Assembly: GCA_963517805.1 (NCBI GenBank)
Contig: CAUQHD010000106.1
Span: 1 to 5,610, forward strand
Direction of reading: 5' to 3'
DNA from: JABCPE02 sp963517805
GTDB lineage: Bacteria > Bacteroidota > Bacteroidia > Flavobacteriales > Weeksellaceae
Length of the DNA: 5,610 nt
Each line of letters starts with the position of its first letter. Within the stretch, counting starts at the first letter, position 1. A program made the position numbers and the translations under genes. Below, in pieces: positions 1-4,979 of the stretch. The notes under the pieces were generated by a model. That model searched no databases and was not told the origin of the DNA. It saw nothing but the letters and a program-made list of their open reading frames with translations.

Positions 1-25
1 TTCATTTTCATTCTATTTTTCCATA

Positions 26-55
26 CTTTCCCCAGTGATAAATCACTGGGGAAAG
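26..55. repeat. Perfect 14-bp inverted repeat (stem-loop)
   Basis: The arm CTTTCCCCAGTGAT (26-39) is exactly reverse-complementary to ATCACTGGGGAAAG (42-55), leaving only AA between them, so a very stable hairpin can form on either strand. Neither strand has a T-run right after the stem, so it is not a textbook intrinsic terminator. It could still end or stabilise a transcript coming from the unseen left side, or be a protein-binding palindrome. The dyad itself is certain; its role is unknown. Confidence 0.75.
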
Positions 56-186
56 CTGTATAAATACACCTGCTTTCTGCTCTTTTTCTATAAGTATCCT
101 AAATAGGACTAAGAGTTTTTACCGAACCATAAATCATCTCAATAGAGACAGCAGGAGGGTCTGCTCCTATAATCCGAACAGACCAA

Positions 187-301
187 CCGAACAATGCTGT
201 TCTATGTGACTGAATAGTACTATCCGATGTGACCGAATAACGCTGTTCGATAGGAACGAATAACACTATTCGAAGCGGGTAAATAATGCTGTTCAATAAT
301 C
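187..301. repeat. Five tandem 23-bp degenerate repeats, each with a dyad
   Basis: Five consecutive 23-bp units start at 187, 210, 233, 256 and 279, with the first bases of a sixth (CTGAACA) at 302. Each unit contains GAAYA-N4-TRTTC (AAATA-N4-TGTTC in the last), which can fold into a 5-bp hairpin with a 4-nt loop. Units 3 and 4 can add a C-G pair. Many of the differences between units are transitions. The variable pair in the stem stays paired: C-G in unit 1, T-A in units 2 and 4, T-G in units 3 and 5. Unit 2 has one mismatch in the stem. The array lies just beyond a minus-strand terminator and no protein is coded through it. It could be an iteron-like protein-binding array, an array of RNA hairpins, or a decayed mobile repeat. 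The function is unknown. Confidence 0.8.
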
Positions 302-307
302 CTGAAC

Positions 308-337
308 AAAAAAAAGCCCCCAGCTCTGCTGGGGGCT
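308..337 (-). terminator. Strong intrinsic terminator ending the kdsB-side unit
   Basis: On the minus strand the arm AGCCCCCAGC pairs fully with GCTGGGGGCT around a 3-nt loop (stem arms at 328-337 and 315-324). It is followed directly by a run of eight T (308-315 read on the minus strand). This is a canonical rho-independent terminator for transcription coming from the right, through the SH3 gene, the kdsB fragment and the small open frame. It separates that unit from the repeat array to its left. Confidence 0.9.
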
Positions 338-384
338 CCCACTTATTAACAATTTAATAAATGGAGCTATGAAAAAGACTTTTT

Positions 385-501
385 TTAGCTAATCACTACT
401 GTTCCGTTGAATACCTCCGTTCTCGGCTGTTTCAGCAGGGGGCTGAAGAGTTGTACAAACCTTTGATTTTCCACTATCTTACTGTTGGTATTGTTATTCA
501 T
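385..501 (-). CDS. Possible small protein of 38 aa, or tail of a lost gene
   Basis: This short open frame starts at an ATG (501-499) that overlaps the end of the broken kdsB by eight bases and ends with TAA at 385. The 38-residue product begins MNNNTNSKIVENQRF and ends NGTVVIS. It has no membrane segment, signal peptide or family motif that I recognise. The frame is open eight codons further upstream (QVITLVDT before the Met, to 525), then meets TGA at 526-528. The composition is less AT-rich than the surroundings and the strong terminator follows 48 bp later. It may be a real small gene, or the 3' end of a different gene joined to kdsB by a deletion, in which case the ATG is internal. Neither is proven, and chance cannot be excluded at this length. 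Confidence 0.3.
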   Translation of the reverse strand: MNNNTNSKIVENQRFVQLFSPLLKQPRTEVFNGTVVIS

Positions 502-736
502 GGTATCCACCAAGGTAATGACCTGTCATCAGGGCTTTTCCCCCTGCGTTTTTTATTTCATTAAAAATAATTTCTGAATCCGTAGCCACGAAAACCTCAT
601 CAAACAAGTCTGTTTCCACCACATTTTGGTAAGTAGTGGTAATGACAGTTTTCTCGCCCAAAAGCTGCATAAGCTCAGGAAAACGACTCACCTCGTATCG
701 TGCAGGGATAACGGCTATTATTTTATTTTTTTTCAT
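494..736 (-). pseudogene. kdsB: Truncated 3-deoxy-manno-octulosonate cytidylyltransferase (CMP-Kdo synthetase)
   Basis: Intact KdsB uses CTP and Kdo to make CMP-Kdo for the lipopolysaccharide inner core, in the cytoplasm. Residues 5-72 read as a clear KdsB N-terminus: KIIAVIPARY (5-14), SRFP (17-20), LMQLLGEKTV, TYQNVVET, DEVFVATDSEIIFNEI and GGKALMTG. The family is about 240-250 residues, but this frame stops at codon 81. After residue 72 it no longer resembles the expected His/Ser-Gly-Thr-Asp-Arg segment, reading HYLGGYHE then stop. The family loop normally reads Arg-Phe-Pro-Gly-Lys-Leu; here it reads RFPELM, so one residue is missing and the conserved nucleotide-contacting Lys is gone. The metal-binding Asp motif and the whole C-terminal half are absent, and no continuation exists in any frame in the window. 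It starts 3 bp after the SH3 gene, so it was probably co-transcribed with it. It is best read as a decayed gene or duplicate; an active product is unlikely. Confidence 0.85.
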
Positions 737-739
737 TTT

Positions 740-1585
740 TTACTTTAATTTCAATATTTGAGATAAGGTTTTTCCATCCCAAATAAATGTTTTTTCGGCT
801 GTTTTTTTATTAATCGGAGTTTCTATTCCATTATCATCTTCATCGAACTCTACTTTTTCCATTTTCATGATGATTTTAGATTTTATGCCCCCTTTATCAC
901 TTGGGAAAATATATTCTTCACTATGATAAAAAACCCCTGCATCCCCCACATTTGTCAACAAATCCAAAGGGAAAAAATTCTTCCCATTCCACAGCAGATA
1001 CTGCGTACTGGTAGGGATTCCACACGCCTCGCCTGAGTTTTCTACCCTTATCACAGATTTTATTCCTGAAAGTCCCTTGTTGTTTAGTATCTCCATACTT
1101 GTAAAATGCAGATTATCAACAAGAAAATTGTGTTTATCTATTACTTTATTGTTTTCCAGCGCCAGAACCTCCATTTTCACCTGTTTATAAGCTCCTCCAT
1201 CCCTACTGACCGTTCCCACAGCCCCAAAAAGAAACTCTACGCCATTCTTTTTCTGATGCTCCAAAGCAAGATTTCCACCCCAGATATAGCCTTTTTTCAG
1301 CTGATTATTTTTCTTATAGCTGATTTCGTACCAAGGCTCATCACGAAGCCCCACAACATATTTATGAGTAGTAATGTTAGTAATATGAACGGCATCACCT
1401 ATCTGCAGACTGTCTATTTTATTAGATTTATAATTAGGCTTTTCCCTTACTTTCGCATCTGATACCATTACCTTATGGGCTATTTTTTTATCAAAAGTAT
1501 AATTCCCAAAATAGACATCATCATTATTCTGAGCTGATACCCAGATACAAAGAATAAAAAAACATAAAATTCCCAGCTTCTTCAT
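740..1585 (-). CDS. Secreted SH3-domain-containing protein
   Basis: This is a 281-residue protein with a Sec signal peptide: MKK, a hydrophobic core at about 4-16, and a probable signal peptidase I site after VSA (residue 18, before QNN). There is no Cys at the cleavage point, so it is not an obvious lipoprotein. Residues about 39-107 look like a bacterial SH3 domain of the SH3_3 kind: VMVSDAKVREKPNYKSNKI, then LQIGDAVHI, then PWYEISY and KKGYIWGGNLAL. In the family such domains bind cell-wall or protein ligands outside the cytoplasm. The rest (about 115-281) is beta-rich-looking, with a GEACGIPTSTQYLLWNGK segment, an acidic FDEDDNG stretch and a closing FIWDGKTL. I do not recognise it as a named domain. 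The start ATG precedes an ideal signal peptide and follows a candidate promoter. The kdsB fragment begins 3 bp downstream. The exact function is unknown. Confidence 0.85.
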   Translation of the reverse strand: MKKLGILCFFILCIWVSAQNNDDVYFGNYTFDKKIAHKVMVSDAKVREKPNYKSNKIDSLQIGDAVHITNITTHKYVVGLRDEPWYEISYKKNNQLKKGYIWGGNLALEHQKKNGVEFLFGAVGTVSRDGGAYKQVKMEVLALENNKVIDKHNFLVDNLHFTSMEILNNKGLSGIKSVIRVENSGEACGIPTSTQYLLWNGKNFFPLDLLTNVGDAGVFYHSEEYIFPSDKGGIKSKIIMKMEKVEFDEDDNGIETPINKKTAEKTFIWDGKTLSQILKLK

Positions 1586-1603
1586 TGTAAAAATTTAAGC
1601 GGT

Positions 1604-1635
1604 TAAAAGTAAAAAAACTTTACAAACTGACCAAA
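1604..1635 (-). promoter_or_regulatory. Candidate Bacteroidota promoter for the SH3-protein gene
   Basis: On the minus strand a -33-like TTTG (1635-1632) is followed after 20 bp by TACTTTTA (1611-1604), one base off the Bacteroidota -7 consensus TAnnTTTG. Initiation would fall near 1599, giving a leader of about 14 nt before the ATG at 1585. It lies just past the terminator of the phosphohexomutase gene, where a new promoter is expected. The region is T-rich, so a chance match is possible. Confidence 0.4.
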
Positions 1636-1650
1636 AACAAAACCTTATTC

Positions 1651-1688
1651 AAAAATTTTACTCCCCATCATACAACGACAGGGAGTAA
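1651..1688 (-). terminator. Intrinsic terminator after the phosphohexomutase gene
   Basis: Four bases past the stop codon at 1692, on the minus strand, TTACTCCC (1688-1681) pairs perfectly with GGGAGTAA (1665-1658) across a 15-nt loop. It is followed by AA and a run of five T (1655-1651). The stem is eight pairs and the loop is rather long, but position and layout fit a rho-independent terminator closing the glycosyltransferase-mutase unit. Confidence 0.75.
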
Positions 1689-1691
1689 TAA

Positions 1692-3404
1692 TTATAAACT
1701 CAAATCTTTCTTGATTTGCTCTATTTTATGGTTTAATTTATCAACTTGACCAGCATATTCGCTCTCAGATGAAATATTACTTTTCACTGAGAAATAGAAC
1801 TTTATTTTCGGTTCCGTTCCTGATGGGCGGATGGCTACCTTTGTACCGTCTTCCGTGTAGTATATCAGCACATTAGACTTAGGAATATCGGTCATTTCTG
1901 CTTTTTCATTCTTCACTAAATCCCATGCAGTCTGCTCCTGAAAATCTTTTACAAGAACCACTTTGGAACCAGCTAGTGCTTTCACTGGATTATTACGGAA
2001 ATCTGACATCATTTTTTTGATTTCCTCTGCTCCTTCTCTTCCTTTTCTCACTACATTGACCAGCGCCTCTTGATAAAGCCCTAAATCCTTATAAATCTCT
2101 ATCATATACTGGAAAACACTGCTGCCCTGAGCCTTGCACCATGCTGCTATTTCGCAGGCAAGAAGGATAGAACCGCACGAGTCCTTATCTCTCACGAAAT
2201 CTCCTGTCATAAAACCAAAACTCTCCTCTCCTCCACAGACGAATTTCTGTTTGCCTTCGGCTTCGCGAATCATTTTACCAATCCATTTAAAGCCTGTAAG
2301 TCCCGCCTTGCACTCTATTCCGTATTTTTTAGCAATATCAAAGAAAATATCCGAAGTCACGATAGTAGAACCGATGAACTCACTTCCTGTGATTTTCCCT
2401 GCTTTTTTCCATTGGTCAAGGATGTAATAAGTCAGGATAGTATTGGTCTGATTTCCGTTAAGCAGCTGGATTTTCCCTTCAAGGTTTCTAACCGCAATAC
2501 CGAGTCTATCCCCATCTGGGTCACATCCGATAACAATATCTGCATTGGTAATTTCTGCCAAGTCCGCAGCCATCGTAAGAGCCGCTGGTTCTTCTGGATT
2601 AGGGCTTTCCACTGTTGGGAAATTTCCACTTGGAATCATCTGCTCTCTCACCAAATCCACTTTTGCAAATCCAGCCTTTTTAAGGGCTTTAGGGATTGTA
2701 GTGTAAGTTGTCCCATGGATAGAAGTGAAAACAATGTTCAGATTATCTCTCCCAACATTCTGATAAAGAGAGTTTTGCATACAAGCATCTATATAAACAT
2801 CATCCTGCTCCTCGCCTATCCATTCTATCAAATCATCATTTCCATTAAACTTAATATCCTCAAATCTAACGGAATACACCTCTTTGATAATCGCCTCATC
2901 ATTCGGTGGGACAATCTGTGCGCCATCATTCCAATATACCTTGTAACCGTTGTATTCAGGCGGGTTGTGTGATGCTGTGAGTACGATTCCAGCATTACAT
3001 TTTTTATTTCTCACCGTGAAAGAAAGCTCTGGCGTAGGGCGGTGTTCCTTGAAAAGTAAAACACGGATTCCATTAGCTGTAAGCACATCTGCTACTATTT
3101 TCCCAAATTCTTTGGAATTATTTCTCACATCATAGGCGATGGCAACCTTGATAGTTTCGCCTTTAAACTGCTGGTGCAGGTAGTTTGCCAGACCCTGAGT
3201 AGCCTGCCCAAGCGTATATTTATTGAGCCTGTTGGTTCCCACGCCCATCACTCCGCGCATTCCTCCTGTCCCAAATTCTAACTCTTTATAAAAAGAATCT
3301 TCCAGCTCTGCTTCATTTTCATCTATCAACTGCTGAACTTTAGCTCTTGTCTCTTCATCAAAAGACTCTGAAAGCCAAAGTCTTGCTTTTTCTATTGTTG
3401 TCAT
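1692..3404 (-). CDS. pgcA: Phospho-sugar mutase (phosphoglucomutase type, alpha-D-phosphohexomutase family)
   Basis: This is a cytoplasmic enzyme of 570 residues that should interconvert hexose 1-phosphate and 6-phosphate, most likely glucose, through a phosphoserine. All four family motifs are intact and in order. The catalytic loop is TASHNPPEYNGYKVYW (143-158), with Ser145 as phosphoserine. The Mg-binding loop is DPDGDR (295-300). The sugar-binding loop is GGEESFGF (391-398). The phosphate-binding loop is RPSGTEPKIKFY (526-537). The N-terminal GTGGMRG (45-51) is also typical. The length and the NPPEYNGYKVYW signature match the long subfamily of B. subtilis PgcA and eukaryotic PGM2, rather than GlmM or ManB. 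The symbol is given on that basis; substrate range (glucose, mannose or pentose phosphates) cannot be fixed from sequence. It starts 28 bp after the glycosyltransferase, on the same strand, and probably supplies sugar 1-phosphates for envelope glycans. There is no sign of damage. Confidence 0.95.
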   Translation of the reverse strand: MTTIEKARLWLSESFDEETRAKVQQLIDENEAELEDSFYKELEFGTGGMRGVMGVGTNRLNKYTLGQATQGLANYLHQQFKGETIKVAIAYDVRNNSKEFGKIVADVLTANGIRVLLFKEHRPTPELSFTVRNKKCNAGIVLTASHNPPEYNGYKVYWNDGAQIVPPNDEAIIKEVYSVRFEDIKFNGNDDLIEWIGEEQDDVYIDACMQNSLYQNVGRDNLNIVFTSIHGTTYTTIPKALKKAGFAKVDLVREQMIPSGNFPTVESPNPEEPAALTMAADLAEITNADIVIGCDPDGDRLGIAVRNLEGKIQLLNGNQTNTILTYYILDQWKKAGKITGSEFIGSTIVTSDIFFDIAKKYGIECKAGLTGFKWIGKMIREAEGKQKFVCGGEESFGFMTGDFVRDKDSCGSILLACEIAAWCKAQGSSVFQYMIEIYKDLGLYQEALVNVVRKGREGAEEIKKMMSDFRNNPVKALAGSKVVLVKDFQEQTAWDLVKNEKAEMTDIPKSNVLIYYTEDGTKVAIRPSGTEPKIKFYFSVKSNISSESEYAGQVDKLNHKIEQIKKDLSL

Positions 3405-3432
3405 TATATTATAATTTAAATAAAAACCTATT

Positions 3433-4386
3433 CTATATTTCTTTTTCTATATTGTAATTTTTGTGTTCTCTATTGGTTCTGATAATCATCTCTCCGAGAA
3501 ATCCTCCTATAAAAAGCAAAGTTCCCAAAATCATCATTGTCAGTGAGATAAAAAACCATGGATTATCAGCGATTAGGTGTCCGTATTGTTTGTGAACATA
3601 GACTGCTATCAGTTTGGAAACTCCAAGCCAAAATGCCGAAAGAAAACCAATGATAAACATCAAAGTACCAACCGCTCCGAAAAAATGCATCGGACGCCCG
3701 CCAAAACGGCTGATAAACCAAAGTGTAACCAAATCCAAAAAGCCACGGATAAAGCGCTCTGTCCCAAATTTAGAACTTCCGTAAGGTCTTGCCTGATGCT
3801 TCACTTCTTTCTCCGTAATACGCTTAAAACCAGCATTCGCCGCCAAAACAGGAATATATCGGTGCATATCGCCATAGACATCTATAGATTTTACGACTTG
3901 TTTTTTGTAGGCTTTCAGACCGCAGTTGAAATCATGTAGATACACTCCAGAAACCTTTCTCGCTGCTGCATTGAAGAGCTTGGACGGCAGGTTTTTAGTC
4001 ATCACATTGTCAAATCTTTTCTTTTTCCAGCCAGACACGATGTCATAATTTCCATTGACTACCATATCGTATAATTCTGGAATTTCCTCTGGAAAGTCCT
4101 GTAAATCAGCATCCATTGTAATCACCACATCTCCAGACACTTTCTCAAATGCCGCATGCAGTGCCTGTGATTTTCCATAATTTCTGGAAAACTTTATTCC
4201 ATGAACATGGTCATTTTCCCTGCAAAATTCCTCTATAATTTCCCAAGATTTATCCGTACTACCATCATCTACAAACCAAATTTCATAAGAAAGCTGGTTC
4301 GCCACACACACCTTATCAATCCTAGAAAAAAGCTCTTTCAGGGATTCCTCCTCATTCAATAAAGGGATAACTATAGAGAGATTCAT
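3433..4386 (-). CDS. Family 2 glycosyltransferase, polyprenyl-phosphate sugar transferase (DPM1/GtrB-like)
   Basis: This 317-residue, membrane-anchored GT-A enzyme should transfer a sugar from a nucleotide sugar to a polyprenyl phosphate carrier at the inner face of the cytoplasmic membrane. The start LSIVIPLLNEEES (3-15) is the classic GT2 N-terminus. VDDGSTD (39-45) binds the nucleotide, and MDADLQDFPEE (91-101) carries the DxD-type metal site. HDFNCGLKAY (151-160) and HRYIP (175-179) are conserved in the DPM1/GtrB/ArnC-like group. Two hydrophobic segments (about 233-260 and 277-300) form the C-terminal membrane hairpin usual in the bacterial members. I chose the ATG at 4386: the in-frame ATG at 4428 would add 14 residues that are not part of the family, and a candidate promoter lies between the two. 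The enzyme heads the unit with the phosphohexomutase. Which sugar is moved cannot be told; glucose, mannose and aminoarabinose enzymes look alike at this level. Confidence 0.93.
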   Translation of the reverse strand: MNLSIVIPLLNEEESLKELFSRIDKVCVANQLSYEIWFVDDGSTDKSWEIIEEFCRENDHVHGIKFSRNYGKSQALHAAFEKVSGDVVITMDADLQDFPEEIPELYDMVVNGNYDIVSGWKKKRFDNVMTKNLPSKLFNAAARKVSGVYLHDFNCGLKAYKKQVVKSIDVYGDMHRYIPVLAANAGFKRITEKEVKHQARPYGSSKFGTERFIRGFLDLVTLWFISRFGGRPMHFFGAVGTLMFIIGFLSAFWLGVSKLIAVYVHKQYGHLIADNPWFFISLTMMILGTLLFIGGFLGEMIIRTNREHKNYNIEKEI

Positions 4387-4410
4387 TAATTTAAATTGAA
4401 AAAATTTTCC

Positions 4411-4418
4411 CAAAATTA
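4411..4418 (-). promoter_or_regulatory. Candidate -7 box for the glycosyltransferase-mutase unit
   Basis: On the minus strand TAATTTTG fits the Bacteroidota -7 consensus TAnnTTTG exactly. It would start transcription near 4406, about 20 nt ahead of the chosen ATG at 4386. I see no convincing -33 TTTG at the usual 19-21 bp spacing, and the region is AT-rich, so support is moderate. If real, it rules out translation from the upstream ATG at 4428. Confidence 0.4.
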
Positions 4419-4470
4419 AAGAAAACAAATCATAAAATCATATTTTTCTTTTAAATTTGAAAAAAAGCCT

Positions 4471-4478
4471 TATATTTG
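4471..4478 (+). promoter_or_regulatory. -7 box of the SRP RNA gene
   Basis: TATATTTG matches the Bacteroidota primary sigma factor -7 element TAnnTTTG exactly and sits five bases before the first base of the SRP RNA, the distance expected for direct initiation at the RNA 5' end. The -33 region is T-rich (about 4443-4452) but lacks a clear TTTG. Confidence 0.7.
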
Positions 4479-4482
4479 CACC

Positions 4483-4575
4483 GGCAAGTCCTACACAACC
4501 AGCTCCTGAAAATCCTCCAGGGTGGGAACGCAGCAAAGGTAATCGGTTGTAGCGGTGTGATGTAGGTAGCTTGCC
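4483..4575 (+). ncRNA. ffs: Small signal recognition particle RNA (4.5S type)
   Basis: This 93-nt RNA partners with Ffh to deliver nascent membrane proteins to the SecYEG translocon. It folds as one long hairpin: GGCAAG (4483-4488) with CTTGCC (4570-4575), CCTACA (4490-4495) with TGTAGG (4561-4566), and ACAACC (4495-4500) with GGTTGT (4545-4550), with local choice where these overlap. The apex is the domain IV core: CCAGG (4517-4521), a 3-bp stem GTG/CGC, a GGAA tetraloop (4525-4528), then AGCA (4532-4535). This is the Ffh-binding asymmetric/symmetric loop arrangement seen in E. coli 4.5S RNA. There is no Alu domain, as in other Bacteroidota. A T-run (4576-4581) right after the closing stem probably ends transcription. 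It is the only plus-strand gene and diverges from the glycosyltransferase. The ends are set by the terminal pairing and the -7 box, so may be off by a few bases. Confidence 0.95.
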
Positions 4576-4600
4576 TTTTTTGTTTTATTTAAAATTAATA

Positions 4601-4627
4601 AAAAAGCCCAGAATACTGAGCTTTTTA
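4601..4627. terminator. Bidirectional hairpin terminator between SRP RNA and the holin-like gene
   Basis: AAAAAGCCCAG (4601-4611) pairs with CTGAGCTTTTT (4616-4626) around AATA, with one C-A mismatch on the plus strand (G-T on the minus strand). A T-rich tail follows in both directions. It starts five bases past the stop codon of the minus-strand gene at 4632, so it mainly ends that unit. On the plus strand it can back up termination of the SRP RNA and prevent collision of the two convergent transcripts. Confidence 0.8.
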
Positions 4628-4631
4628 TTTT

Positions 4632-4967
4632 TTAATCATCACTAGGCAGCAGTATTGATGTGATAAAAGACATCAACACGCTGAATACCAATGCCCACCA
4701 GAAGCCATCTACTACCATTCCATCTACAAAATAATCTGCCAGCATAATAATAGCAGCATTGATAACCAAAGAAAACAAACCCAATGTGAGAATAGTGAGC
4801 GGCAACCCGAAAAACTGGAAAACAGGCTTTATAAAAACATTGAGAAGCGCAAGCACTATAACAAAAAGAAAAGCCGTCCCAAAACTATTAAAATGCACAC
4901 CTTTAAGCACTTGCTGCAAAAAATAAGCAATCGCAGCCGTTACTATAAGTCTAACAACTATATTCAT
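4632..4967 (-). CDS. YvlD/phage-holin-4-like small membrane protein
   Basis: This 111-residue, almost wholly hydrophobic protein belongs to the group annotated as 'phage holin family protein' (the Phage_holin_4_2 / YvlD-like family). Four membrane segments can be seen at about 4-21, 29-47, 55-78 and 88-106. The family signature is present: LLNVFIKPV (41-49), then LPLTILTLGLFSLVINAA (55-72). The length is normal for the family. Despite the name, chromosomal members like this are usually not phage genes, and none of the neighbours is phage-derived; the role is unknown, with suggestions of envelope function in other bacteria. It begins 12 bp after the MBL hydrolase and shares its strand, so the two are likely co-transcribed and end at the hairpin at 4601-4627. 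The product ends in two Asp, probably in the cytoplasm or periplasm; topology is not determined. Confidence 0.9.
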   Translation of the reverse strand: MNIVVRLIVTAAIAYFLQQVLKGVHFNSFGTAFLFVIVLALLNVFIKPVFQFFGLPLTILTLGLFSLVINAAIIMLADYFVDGMVVDGFWWALVFSVLMSFITSILLPSDD

Positions 4968-4979
4968 AATTTTTTTTAT

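Larger units (their letters stand above)
1..384. other. Gene-free left region with repeats and a terminator
   Basis: I see no supportable gene here. The only longer open frame (minus strand, 99-296) runs through the 23-bp repeat array, whose period is not a multiple of three, and it resembles no protein family I know. The region holds a perfect inverted repeat (26-55), a short inverted repeat GGTCTG (158-163) / CAGACC (179-184) with a 15-nt loop, the tandem dyad array (187-301) and a strong minus-strand terminator (308-337). The stretch 56-157 shows nothing recognisable. Position 1 may lie just outside another gene, but no coding end can be assigned. Confidence 0.6.

Noticed and set aside
99..296. 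65-codon minus-strand open frame across the repeat array
   Set aside because: It runs through 23-bp repeats whose period breaks frame, has no recognisable motif, and lies beyond a strong terminator.
187..301. CRISPR array
   Set aside because: The units are directly adjacent with no spacers, are diverged from each other, and there are no cas genes nearby.
1106..1462. 118-codon plus-strand open frame
   Set aside because: It is antisense to the SH3-protein gene and has the low-complexity hydrophobic look of an antisense shadow.
2412..2972. 186-codon plus-strand open frame
   Set aside because: It is wholly antisense to the intact phosphohexomutase gene, with no coherent protein motif; a shadow of the real gene.
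4387..4428. N-terminal extension of the glycosyltransferase to the ATG at 4428
   Set aside because: The extra 14 residues precede the conserved GT2 start and would overlap the candidate promoter.
4632..4967. Prophage lysis gene
   Set aside because: The 'phage holin' name is a family label; the protein is a YvlD-like chromosomal membrane protein and no phage genes surround it.
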